Of a stretch of DNA of 64,000 bases, positions 43,710 through 52,044 are shown one piece after another. The position numbers were made by a program, and so were the translations under genes. This stretch comes from Sphingobium scionense (GTDB lineage: Bacteria; Pseudomonadota; Alphaproteobacteria; Sphingomonadales; Sphingomonadaceae). Position 1 is the stretch's first letter. Each line of letters opens with the position of its first letter. The notes under the pieces are model-generated. The model saw only the letters and a program-made list of their open reading frames with translations. It was not told the origin of the DNA and made no database searches. The stretch lies in the NCBI RefSeq assembly GCF_014197035.1, contig NZ_JACIEU010000001.1:124001-188000 (forward strand). Direction: 5' to 3'.

Positions 43710-44390
43710 TTAGGCGTAGGTGCTAGCCCACATGCCGCTGAGTGCCGTGCTCGAACTGATCGACAGGCTGTTGGTCATTCTTTCGAAATAATGCCTGTAG
43801 CAGAGACGCTGATAGAGCGAGATTGCCTGACACCAGTTGGGTTCGTTGCGAAGCTCTAGCCATGCTTCCTCATAGAAGTTGGCGGCGACCACCTCGCAAA
43901 GTAATGCTACTTCCATCGGCGGGTGACACCAGCGCGGCACCTTGAGCGGATGATCCTTTTCACGGTCATCATGGTGATGGCCACCAAACTGGAGATGGGT
44001 CAAAGGCCCGGACTGCGGAACGCCATCAGGCTTGTTCGCCAAGTCCAGATGCCAACGTGACAAAGGCACGCTGGCATCATCGTCGACCTCAAGCGCGATG
44101 TCCAAAGCTCTAAACGGCAATGCTGTGCCATCGCCCTGCTCTATCTCGATACCCTTCGCGACAATGCGCGGTTTTACACCTCGGCTCTTTTCATCGGTAG
44201 TCCGCTTGAAAAGGATCGGGGCACCCCGGTCGACTTCCACCGACCAAGCCAAGGCATCCTTTTTCAGTTTCAATTCGCGGGACAAACGCGAGAGAACGCT
44301 GAAACCCTCCGGCTCGACGATGCCGTGGCGTTCCAATGTCGCAGCGATGGCGCCCATCGCGTCGCCCGCTTCCACTGCCGAAATCATCAT
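43710..44390 (-). CDS. Hypothetical protein, last gene of methyltransferase/GHKL/receiver module
   Basis: A 226-residue soluble protein that I do not recognise. Seen in it: a helical start, a mixed alpha/beta middle with 'ILFKRTTDE', and a central His/Asp-rich motif 'LQFGGHHHDDREKDHP' (about residues 135-150), which could bind metal. It overlaps the receiver-like gene by four bases (44387-44390), so it is translationally coupled and surely part of the same module. A role as effector or as a structural partner is possible; there is no direct evidence. Confidence 0.65.
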   Translation of the reverse strand: MMISAVEAGDAMGAIAATLERHGIVEPEGFSVLSRLSRELKLKKDALAWSVEVDRGAPILFKRTTDEKSRGVKPRIVAKGIEIEQGDGTALPFRALDIALEVDDDASVPLSRWHLDLANKPDGVPQSGPLTHLQFGGHHHDDREKDHPLKVPRWCHPPMEVALLCEVVAANFYEEAWLELRNEPNWCQAISLYQRLCYRHYFERMTNSLSISSSTALSGMWASTYA

Positions 44391-45505
44391 GCTTCAGCGC
44401 CGCCCGCATGACCTTCATTCCTGTCTCGGCCTTTGACCTGCTCCGCCAGATCTTCGTCAGCATCATCGATCGAGAGTGGCGGTTCCACGGCCTCATATTG
44501 GTCCTTCTGGACGCAATCCCAACAGATGCGGCGACGGACGATGTAGCGGGGCTGACTGGGCTCAAAAGCCGCCACAGAATGCCGCAGTTCCGTACCTCGT
44601 CCACAGGAAGCGCAAGCGAAGGAAATCAACTCATTCGGTGAATCATTCCACGGCGACCGCGCCGGTTCAAATTTCTTGCCAGTGCTTTCAGACAATATAC
44701 GCGCGCGGTCCACCGCAGGGAGACCAGTGGCACGGCGCTTGAAAATGCCCTGCGCCCAGCTCTCAAGGCGATGAGCCCACCAGCGCGGCCACGCATCACC
44801 AAAAACGCCCTCATAAGCGATCCCCGCATTGCGCATGACCTCCGTAACGGTCTGCCCGTCACCAGGCTCTATGCCCAGATAGGCACACGCATATTCCGTG
44901 GTGAGCAGTGGACCAGGACGATCAATGAGGCTGAAGAGGATGCGGGCAGCGACATGAGGTGCAGCCGCCTCCGCCAATTTGGTACGAATTTCCTGGGCAT
45001 CGACATGTGGTCGATCATCATCATTTCCGGCCATCAGGTCGATGATATCGTACTTGTTACCTACGGCGCGGAGCTTCTCATACCCGTTACACAGGCTGAC
45101 GAGTTCCTGACGGATAGCCGCGCGCTGATTGTTAATGTCTTCCTTGACGTAAACCCGGTCAAACAGGTCATGCGCGGTCTTATCCGGCCGATAGAGCGTC
45201 TTGATCTTGCTCTCAGCGGACACCAGCACCAGCGCAAAATCCTGATCCGGATGCTCGATGGAGGCATCGCGCAAATGCTGGGCAAGAGCACTTCCTTTGT
45301 ACGTCTGATCCGCCGCCAAGCTGGCGGGCTGTTCGTCAAGACGATAGTCGATGGCGACGATGATTGGCGCTTCGCTCACAATCTTGCGTGCCAGGACGGC
45401 GACTTCGCCAACTCCCACCGGCTGAAATACAAGTTTGTCAGCCGAAGACAGCGTTTCAGCGTAGACGAGGTCGGCATCGTCCACGAATATCCCTTTGTAC
45501 GTCAC
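44387..45505 (-). CDS. Receiver-like protein with C-terminal zinc-knuckle cysteines
   Basis: A 372-residue protein. Residues of about 1-130 look like a response-regulator receiver domain: acidic pair Asp9-Asp10, phosphoacceptor-like Asp53 in 'IVAIDYRLDE', Ser96 in 'LVLVSAES' and Lys121 in 'VYVKED'. The middle is helical and unassigned. Four cysteines at about 298, 301, 328 and 331 (CxxC...CxxC) make a likely zinc ribbon. No classical DNA-binding output domain is seen. The start overlaps the GHKL gene by four bases and the stop overlaps the next gene. Together with the histidine-kinase-like neighbour it suggests a phosphorelay-like control, which is inference. Confidence 0.7.
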   Translation of the reverse strand: MTYKGIFVDDADLVYAETLSSADKLVFQPVGVGEVAVLARKIVSEAPIIVAIDYRLDEQPASLAADQTYKGSALAQHLRDASIEHPDQDFALVLVSAESKIKTLYRPDKTAHDLFDRVYVKEDINNQRAAIRQELVSLCNGYEKLRAVGNKYDIIDLMAGNDDDRPHVDAQEIRTKLAEAAAPHVAARILFSLIDRPGPLLTTEYACAYLGIEPGDGQTVTEVMRNAGIAYEGVFGDAWPRWWAHRLESWAQGIFKRRATGLPAVDRARILSESTGKKFEPARSPWNDSPNELISFACASCGRGTELRHSVAAFEPSQPRYIVRRRICWDCVQKDQYEAVEPPLSIDDADEDLAEQVKGRDRNEGHAGGAEA

Positions 45506-47787
45506 GCTTCCTCCCCCAAGGCCAGCACTCGAAACTCGAAGCGGCAGCCATATCCAGGCGACGCCTCTTCAACCGACGCGCCACCGCCATAACTTGCCGC
45601 TATGTCGCTCACGATTTTAAGACCAAGGCCTGTTCCTGGTCCCGCAACGCCATCGTCGTCTGCGGCCATGGTAGTGGTGAAAAACGCATCGAACACCCGG
45701 TTTCGGTCCGCTGCGGCTATACCGGGACCACTGTCCTCGAAACCGATGACAATAAAGCGTCCGTCCGGTCTCGCGTCCATGCGAACTTTGCGGTCCTTTA
45801 CACGGGCATTGCGCATGGACTTGATCGAGTTGGTCAGGAAATTGAGAAGAACAGAATCCAGTTCGCTGCGGTGCATCGGCGTGGTTCGCAGCGTGGGAGG
45901 ATCGACGTTCACCTCGAACTCGACATTCTGGCGGCTCATATATTCAGTGAACTGCGTCGCAAAACGCTGCAACGCTCCGCCCACCGAAAGGGGACTAAGT
46001 TGCCGGCTCTCTGTCGTTGACATCAAGCCCGATATATATCCGCCGATATCGAACATGCGGTCTGACCCAAGCTTCAATTCGGCGAATTGCCGCTCCAGAG
46101 CAGCCTTTTGCCGAGCATCGGGAACGGCTTCGATCGCATCTTCCAGCAGATCGAGCCGTGCCCGCAGGGCATCACGGGCACCCTTCACTTCATGCCCGAA
46201 CACGCTGATCGACAAACCCAAAGACGCAAGCAGTCGGAGCATCTCTTCATATTCCAGCGAAGCTGCCCGCTGTTCCTCCACCCGCTGCTCGAACTCGGTG
46301 GCAATGGCTTCAGCCTTTGCCAGGACGCGATCGGTTTGCACAGCATCCGGGCTCGAAGACGGAGAAATCCCCATATTCTCCCGAACGGTTCGAATATATT
46401 CAGAAGGGCGGCGGGGCTCAGGTATGAAGTCGCGCTGGCCAGCATCCTGTTTGCGATTACGCGCAGCGGCAACCCGCTTAGCCGCCCATTCAACAGCATC
46501 GCGAACAAATTGCTTCAGTTCGGCATAGGCCTCATTTTCCAGCAATCCCTCGCGACTACTGGTTTCCTCGAAGAGCGGATTGGCGTCAGTGTTGAGTTCA
46601 ACATGTCCGAAAAAATTTCGGTTGTTGAATGGGACGATAACTTCTCGGCGAGATACGTCGATGTCGAGTTCGAGCCAATCATCCGCTGCCTCGCCGTAAG
46701 GCAGAACCCGGAAGCCGTTGCGATAAATCCGTATGCCGCCGAACAAGCGGCCCAGTTCCGCTGCTGCGGTCATATTCATTCCCGACAGTGTCGAGGAATG
46801 ATAAATGAAGTACGAAGCGTTCAGCGACACCGGACCGGTGACAAGGAATTTCTTGTCGAATTCCTGACTATCATCCAGATTGCTCTTTGGCGAAACGACG
46901 CGAACCGTGGCGCGACCATCCTCATCAATCGACGCCGAAATCGTTGCGAACGCCTGCGATAGGAAGCTGGTCTCGATCGAATATTCTGACCGTTTGGCGT
47001 CACGGCTGACCCCATTGATGTTCACTGCAAAGCCAGGGTCCGCCGACGAGGGGTGCTGCTCAACTGGCTCGCTACGAGCCACCGGGAACGGCGGCTGAAG
47101 CAGGAGCACCGATCGCCAGACCTTGGCTAGAGCTGCTTCGCTCCAGCCATCTCTCAGATCGACGATCCTGAGCGTGGTTCCGCATTCATCGGCCGGTTTT
47201 CCGAAACGCTCGATCTGGCTGAAGACCTCATTGAGATCCCGGCCGGGTCGAAATTCTTCGTCCCAGCTAAATCTGACGCGGAAACCAGTGGTCGATCCCC
47301 TCGGGCGCGTTTCGAGATAGAGCCATTTCCCCAGCCTCTGCACCGAGAAGCGGCCGATGCCTTTCCTTCCGGCTCTGACACGGCGATAAATCGGGGACAG
47401 AGGCTGATCGACCTTTGAAGCCGTTGAGATGCGCATCCAGGACGAACGAATGATGTCATCCTGCATACCCGACCCATCGTCCTCGATCACCAATGTGCCT
47501 CCTGGCTGCTGGTAATCGGTAAAGGTCAGCGTCACTTTCGTGGCGTCGGCATCGTACGCATTTTTGATAAGTTCGGACAACGCTGTGTCCTGCTTGCCCA
47601 CCAGCTCCGCACCCAGGCGCTGAATATGGCCGGCATCGACCGTGAAGCGAACATTGTCCGGATCGGACTCCACGCGAGCCCGGCTCCATTGTTCGATGCG
47701 ATGCCAGTCCGGTGAGGCCTTCTTGAGTTCCTCCTCGATCGCAGTCTTGATCTGCTCTGGGTCCAATGCCTCGCCCGCCCCGCTCAT
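45502..47787 (-). CDS. Protein with two GHKL ATPase domains: MORC/Hsp90-like N-terminal and histidine-kinase-like C-terminal
   Basis: A 761-residue protein. The first ATPase domain has the N box 'ELIKNAYDADA' (residues 72-82), the G1 box 'DDGSGM' (103-108) and 'GIGRFS' (143-148), as in Hsp90/MutL/MORC proteins. The C-terminal part is a histidine-kinase module: a helical segment with 'VFGHEVKG' (His near 530) in the place of the HisKA phosphoacceptor, N box 'NFLTNSIKSM' (about 650), 'EDSGPGIA' (about 685) and 'GTGLGLK' (about 720). No membrane helix is present. It lies 33 nt after the methyltransferase gene and overlaps the receiver-like gene, so sensor and regulator are encoded side by side. 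The trigger is unknown. Confidence 0.8.
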   Translation of the reverse strand: MSGAGEALDPEQIKTAIEEELKKASPDWHRIEQWSRARVESDPDNVRFTVDAGHIQRLGAELVGKQDTALSELIKNAYDADATKVTLTFTDYQQPGGTLVIEDDGSGMQDDIIRSSWMRISTASKVDQPLSPIYRRVRAGRKGIGRFSVQRLGKWLYLETRPRGSTTGFRVRFSWDEEFRPGRDLNEVFSQIERFGKPADECGTTLRIVDLRDGWSEAALAKVWRSVLLLQPPFPVARSEPVEQHPSSADPGFAVNINGVSRDAKRSEYSIETSFLSQAFATISASIDEDGRATVRVVSPKSNLDDSQEFDKKFLVTGPVSLNASYFIYHSSTLSGMNMTAAAELGRLFGGIRIYRNGFRVLPYGEAADDWLELDIDVSRREVIVPFNNRNFFGHVELNTDANPLFEETSSREGLLENEAYAELKQFVRDAVEWAAKRVAAARNRKQDAGQRDFIPEPRRPSEYIRTVRENMGISPSSSPDAVQTDRVLAKAEAIATEFEQRVEEQRAASLEYEEMLRLLASLGLSISVFGHEVKGARDALRARLDLLEDAIEAVPDARQKAALERQFAELKLGSDRMFDIGGYISGLMSTTESRQLSPLSVGGALQRFATQFTEYMSRQNVEFEVNVDPPTLRTTPMHRSELDSVLLNFLTNSIKSMRNARVKDRKVRMDARPDGRFIVIGFEDSGPGIAAADRNRVFDAFFTTTMAADDDGVAGPGTGLGLKIVSDIAASYGGGASVEEASPGYGCRFEFRVLALGEEA

Positions 47788-47819
47788 ATGCCCGTCATTC
47801 TCTTCGCCTGACGCAAGGC

Positions 47820-49556
47820 TCAGGCACCGCGCCGGGGGCGACGGTTCTGCCGAATATGTTCGAGCGCCCCGCTCAATGCCATCGAAACCGCCTCTCGATC
47901 ATCAAGCTTGATCGCAGCAAAAACCAGCTTGTCAGCACGCTTCATTGCGCTCTCTCGACTGCCCGCTCTGAGGTCTCGATCAACGACGTTGAATGCCTTC
48001 TCGATCGTCGCCGGGCCGATCTTTGGCAACAGGATGCGGATTTTTTCGGCTTCGCGTGGCTCATGTTTGAGGACCCCGGAGCCATATCGCCGCCCAACCA
48101 GTTCGGCGGACAATTGCGAAAAGCTAGTCAGCAGGGAAATGGCGATCAGTTTGCGCGAAATGTCGTCCAACGCCTCCGAGAAATAGACCCGATGGATCGT
48201 GTTCGTATTCGTGAACCCATAAGGGTTCAGCACAAGCCTCGGCCCCCAGTGGTGCATGACAGGGAAAAAGGCATCTGGCACCCGTCCGTCGTCCGGCTTC
48301 GACCAGATTTTTCTTTTTTTGAAGGTGCTGGTCTCCGTGCGCCGTTCGAGCGGGAAAGTTTCAAGATACGCCTGAACGCGGGCATTACCACATTGCCCGT
48401 CACTATCGACAAGATAGCCCCGGCCGCCGCCCGCAAGGAACAACAGATGGTCGGTCAGCGAAAATGACACACCCGGCGCGGCAATGAATTTCGCGAGGAT
48501 CGGCGTACAATCCTCTTCCAGAAGACCGGCCTCCGCCAGCCCTTCGTTACCGAGAACGAAAAACTCATTGGCCCCTGTGACCAGCCCAATCTGAACAGAG
48601 GCTACATCGCCGAGCGACTTACAATCGGGCAGGCACTCCATCCGAGCCAGAATATCGCTCTCGCCTTCCGACAGATTCAGCGCGGCGGGGCGCAGGTTGG
48701 ATTTCTTCCCCGACCATTTTCCATCGTCCCAGTCCGCCATGAGCTGCCGTAGAGCATCCAGCGTTTCAACCTGACCGAGTTCGATATGTCCTGAGGGTGG
48801 AGCTTGATAGCCATCGGCGAGCAAGATGACCGTTTCCTCATCCGCGCCGACATCGAGGAAAATGCGCTCGCGAATGACGATCGCCGCCACACGGCTGAAG
48901 GCGCCGGCCAAGAATGTGCGGATCGGTTTTGCATAGTCGGCTTGGAGAAATGCGCCCGGCAATACCCAGGCCATACGCCCATCCTTCTCAAGGAAGGACA
49001 AGGAGTGGGTCAGGAAATAAGCCCAGAGGCTCGCGCGCCCGGCCACGCCATCGATTGGCCATTTGGTTGAACTGAGGGTCTGCCTCCGCTCGGTTCCAAG
49101 TTCCTGATACGGGATGTAGGGGGGATTCGCGAGGACGACTGAGAACGACTCCGGCCATTGTCCACCCGGAGAAACTTCGAGAAAGTCGGTTTGCGAGAAG
49201 CGACTCAGATCAACCGGGGCCTGGAAGACGTCCGCGAGATAATCGAAGGCGATAGGATCGATGTCGCAGCCATATATCTGCTTTCGCGGCTGTCCGCAAC
49301 CAAGCGAAATAAGACGAGCCTGTGCGCATTGTAAAAAGCCACATCCGCCGAAACTCGGTTCAAGAACAAAATCGAGAGACGAACGAATAGCCCAGTCAGA
49401 GAGTATCTGACTTAATGGCTCCGGAGTGTAAAACGCACCGATTTTACGGCGCTCTTCGAGCAGCCGGTCTCGGACCGCATCACCACCTGTTGCAAGAACC
49501 CCGCTCAAGCCATGCCTTTCAAACCCATCCGGAACACCCTTCGCCCTCCAGATCAC
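47820..49556 (-). CDS. Eco57I/TaqI-type N6-adenine DNA methyltransferase
   Basis: A 578-residue protein. Motif X/I region: 'GAFYTPEPLSQILSDWAI' followed by the AdoMet motif 'EPSFGGCGFL' (a variant of DPACGSGxF). Catalytic motif IV is 'LANPPYIPY'. The C-terminal half corresponds to a target-recognition region. There is no obvious nuclease domain, so it is not a complete type IIG enzyme; the module has no separate recognisable restriction nuclease either. The start is uncertain: GTG 49556 is the best in-frame choice. It is the first gene of a four-gene minus-strand module and may mark self DNA for the downstream GHKL and receiver proteins. Confidence 0.85.
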   Translation of the reverse strand: MIWRAKGVPDGFERHGLSGVLATGGDAVRDRLLEERRKIGAFYTPEPLSQILSDWAIRSSLDFVLEPSFGGCGFLQCAQARLISLGCGQPRKQIYGCDIDPIAFDYLADVFQAPVDLSRFSQTDFLEVSPGGQWPESFSVVLANPPYIPYQELGTERRQTLSSTKWPIDGVAGRASLWAYFLTHSLSFLEKDGRMAWVLPGAFLQADYAKPIRTFLAGAFSRVAAIVIRERIFLDVGADEETVILLADGYQAPPSGHIELGQVETLDALRQLMADWDDGKWSGKKSNLRPAALNLSEGESDILARMECLPDCKSLGDVASVQIGLVTGANEFFVLGNEGLAEAGLLEEDCTPILAKFIAAPGVSFSLTDHLLFLAGGGRGYLVDSDGQCGNARVQAYLETFPLERRTETSTFKKRKIWSKPDDGRVPDAFFPVMHHWGPRLVLNPYGFTNTNTIHRVYFSEALDDISRKLIAISLLTSFSQLSAELVGRRYGSGVLKHEPREAEKIRILLPKIGPATIEKAFNVVDRDLRAGSRESAMKRADKLVFAAIKLDDREAVSMALSGALEHIRQNRRPRRGA

Positions 49557-49688
49557 TTTTCATGCCTTAACCGCAAAACACATTCTTGGGGAGCCTGAGG
49601 TTGAGGGGCGACGCTCTTTTCGCTTCCACTCGAACTAACCGCTTTTCCGCCCTTCCAGCGTGAATCTCCTCGCCGCCAGCAAAAACCG

Positions 49689-49866
49689 TCAGCCATGGAC
49701 ATAGCGCGCGAAGGGCGCGATATTGGTGGCAAGGCTCGTGCTCGCGACCAACTGGCGGAGATGCGCGGCCCAAGCATCGAGCGCCTTCCGCTTCTGAGGG
49801 TCATACCGGAAACGATTATAGACCCTTGCGCGCTCCGCACGTACCGCTGAAACGTCAGGATCAACA
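49689..49866 (-). pseudogene. C-terminal remnant of a tyrosine-type integrase
   Basis: About 58 codons at the end of a longer meaningless frame resemble the C terminus of phage-type integrases: 'ARVYNRFRYDPQKRKALDAW' followed by 'AAHLRQLV'. The catalytic part is missing upstream, where the frame reads through unrelated sequence. This marks a past site-specific integration event next to the methyltransferase module. The left limit of the homology is an estimate. Confidence 0.55.
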
Positions 49867-50143
49867 GGTGAACAATTGGAGGCCAAGTGTTTACCATGGC
49901 TGGCTCCGGGAAGTGAAAGCGGCGTCATGGACGACCGGATTGAGGCGCTTTGCAGCCCTCCGTCTGTAGACTGTCTATGGGCTGTGAATGGCGGCTTCCC
50001 TGGATCGGTCTCTCTGAAGCGGACTGTCGCGAATGTCCCATTGTGGTCTGCATCCGGCGACGAAGCTCCAGCCGATGTCCACAACAAAAGGAGACACTTG
50101 CCGCAGCCGCACCCACAACGCGGTTCGCCCCCCGACCGTCCAG

Positions 50144-50392
50144 TCAACGCCTGTTGCGGTTGATCAACTCACGCAGACTTTCGACCGGGATTAGGGTAGA
50201 GGATCCGATCTTCACGATCTCGATGTCGCCCGACTGAATCAATTCATAAAGCTTCGACCGCCCGATGCCTGTCATTTTGATGGCAGCGGGTATTCTGACC
50301 GTCAACGGCTCAGGCTGGTTGTTGGGTATCGCTGGAAATTCGCTGGCGGCTTCACGCGGCAATCCGCGCTGCGTCCTGATCACATGTACCAT
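50144..50392 (-). CDS. Excisionase/AlpA-like helix-turn-helix protein
   Basis: An 82-residue protein from ATG 50392 (GAGGAA eight bases upstream). The winged-HTH pattern 'AAIKMTGIGRSKLYELIQSG' and 'VKIGSSTLIPVESLRELI' is typical of MerR-like excisionases and AlpA-type regulators on integrative elements. Its position near an integrase remnant supports a past role in excision control. Confidence 0.8.
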   Translation of the reverse strand: MVHVIRTQRGLPREAASEFPAIPNNQPEPLTVRIPAAIKMTGIGRSKLYELIQSGDIEIVKIGSSTLIPVESLRELINRNRR

Positions 50393-50513
50393 AATACTGT
50401 TCCTCAATGCTGGGAGTTGTCAGGCAGGAGCGGTCGATCGCTGCTGTAGGTTGGACCGGAGAGAGGTTTTGCTTCGGGCATTGCGCTGGCCGGATCGCCT
50501 GCTTCGACAGCGT

Positions 50514-50873
50514 TTACCAAATGAACTGCGCCGACGGTCGAGGCATGTTCATCCTCCAGTTTCTCATCCAATCTGACCACCGAAGTGCGCCGTTCAACAG
50601 TGCCGTCGCGACGGTCTCACCCTGGAGACAGCGATGCCTAAACCGGACGGCCGGAAGATCGCGGCCGAACCGGAGATAGTCGGTGAAGTTGGGCAAGTTG
50701 ATGGCCTGGGTCGGCAGGACCAGTGCCGGGATTCTCTGCACGCGCGACTGGTTTACCACCTCGCATATGTCGATGACGGCATAGGTCATGCCGTCGTTAG
50801 CTTCGATCTGCCCAACCTGGCCCGGATACCGTCGGGGCCAAGTGCCCAATATATTGTTGCCAAAGATGCTCAT
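50514..50873 (-). CDS. Hypothetical protein of mobile-element type
   Basis: A 119-residue protein, not recognised. It begins 'MSIFGNNILGTWPRRYPGQV' and has no signal peptide or membrane helix. The start overlaps the upstream gene's stop by four bases (50870-50873), which supports both as real and co-transcribed. Confidence 0.5.
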   Translation of the reverse strand: MSIFGNNILGTWPRRYPGQVGQIEANDGMTYAVIDICEVVNQSRVQRIPALVLPTQAINLPNFTDYLRFGRDLPAVRFRHRCLQGETVATALLNGALRWSDWMRNWRMNMPRPSAQFIW

Positions 50874-51163
50874 TCTGCCCGATCCTCGGGCGCGAGCAGC
50901 CCTCTTTCGAGGAGCAGAGTGCGGGCATCGTCCATGTCCTTCGGGAGAAGGTCAGGCCGTCTTGTTGCTGCCAAAATGGGAAAGACCTGAATGAGGGTGA
51001 CCTGCACCCCATCGAAGCAACCATAAAAGCCGCCGGCGTCGTTTCTCTCGAAGCGATCCGAGATGTTGCGGACATATCCAAGGCGACTGAACCGTGCCGA
51101 TCGGGTGCCGGTGACGAGACGCTCGCGGGGAGCATCCTTCAATCTGATATTGATTCCAGGCAA
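50870..51163 (-). CDS. Hypothetical protein of mobile-element type
   Basis: A 97-residue protein, not recognised. Arg-rich N-terminal half ('RLKDAPRERLVTGTRSARFS') and an acidic C terminus. It is the first gene of a two-gene minus-strand unit. Upstream of it, at 51261-51375, lies a cluster of TGGCACC repeats that could control this unit. Confidence 0.5.
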   Translation of the reverse strand: MPGINIRLKDAPRERLVTGTRSARFSRLGYVRNISDRFERNDAGGFYGCFDGVQVTLIQVFPILAATRRPDLLPKDMDDARTLLLERGLLAPEDRAE

Positions 51164-51648
51164 GCGCAGAACTCCTGTTCTTTGCCTGTCCAGATGAGGT
51201 GAAGCCTGACCTTTATACGCCGATTTTCCGGTGATCTCAACGCTTTAGGATGAGGACGCGTGGCACCAACATGGTGCCAAAGTTTATCAGATACTTAGCT
51301 CTGTATTGCCCTCAAATGGTGACCATTTGGTGCCAGCCGCCGATCAGAATGCCGACACTGGCACCGGCTGGCACCTGGCTGAAACCCGCAGAAATCCGGG
51401 TGATTCGCGCCCGCAGCACCCGTGCGTACGGTGCATTACAAATACGCCCTCAGGCGTGCGTCGTTATTTCGCATGAGCTTTGCGAATGCGCCCGCTCGAA
51501 TCGGTCGAAGGGCGGCCTATATCGTGCTGGATTGCGGCACGGTGCCCTGGGCAAATCGACCTGCTTCTGCCGCACAAGATCAGCCTGCCGCCGATGACAG
51601 AAATCGACCGAGGCGCTACAGCGCCCGTCCCATAAAGGAGATGGCGTC
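51164..51648. promoter_or_regulatory. Divergent intergenic region with repeated TGGCACC heptamers
   Basis: 485 nt without a gene. The heptamer TGGCACC occurs five times within 115 nt: 51261 (+), 51273 (-), 51329 (-), 51359 (+) and 51369 (+). The first two form the inverted repeat TGGCACCaacatGGTGCCA (51261-51279). A separate perfect palindrome AAATGGTgACCATTT is at 51314-51328. This looks like a binding-site array for a regulator or replication/partition protein. The rest up to 51648 shows nothing but the AAGGAG ribosome-binding site of the next gene. Confidence 0.55.
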
Positions 51649-52044
51649 ATGCTTCCCGCGCGCACCTACAGCATATCGATCGATCGCAACTGGCAGGTGC
51701 TTTATGAGGCGATCTGGCAACCGGAGATATTCCCAAAGTGGGCGTCGGGCCTCACTAAGTCCGATCTTCGTTGGGGCGGGACCGGATGGCTTGCCGATGG
51801 TCCCGATGGTCCGATCACGATCCGCGTCACGCCCTACAATGACTATGGGGTGATGGACCATTTTGTCGGGACGGGGGACGGACAGGAGGTCCATATTCCG
51901 TTGCGCGTGATCGCCAATGGGGAGGGCGCGGAGGTCATGTTGACGCTGTTTCGTCAGCCCGGCATGACCGACGAGGATTTCGCCCGCGACGCCAAATGGA
52001 TCACCCGCGATCTGCGGGCGCTCAAGAATTATGTGATGGGCTGA
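51649..52044 (+). CDS. SRPBCC (START-like) family protein
   Basis: A 131-residue protein, ATG preceded by AAGGAG at a spacing of eight. The pattern 'SISIDRNWQVLYEAIWQPEI' (early strand/helix), a middle of strands and a long final helix ('DEDFARDAKWITRDLRALKN') is the helix-grip fold of polyketide cyclase/START proteins. Such proteins bind hydrophobic ligands; the ligand is unknown. It converges with the MNT-HEPN gene and overlaps it by 23 nt. Confidence 0.75.
   Translation: MLPARTYSISIDRNWQVLYEAIWQPEIFPKWASGLTKSDLRWGGTGWLADGPDGPITIRVTPYNDYGVMDHFVGTGDGQEVHIPLRVIANGEGAEVMLTLFRQPGMTDEDFARDAKWITRDLRALKNYVMG

Noticed and set aside
49553..49897. Minus-strand 114-codon frame overlapping the methyltransferase start
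   Set aside because: It lies over the integrase remnant in another frame and has a Ser/Arg-rich chance composition.
51380..51430. Possible tRNA 3' end with a TTCG loop
   Set aside because: No cloverleaf could be built; the T-arm and acceptor pairing fail.
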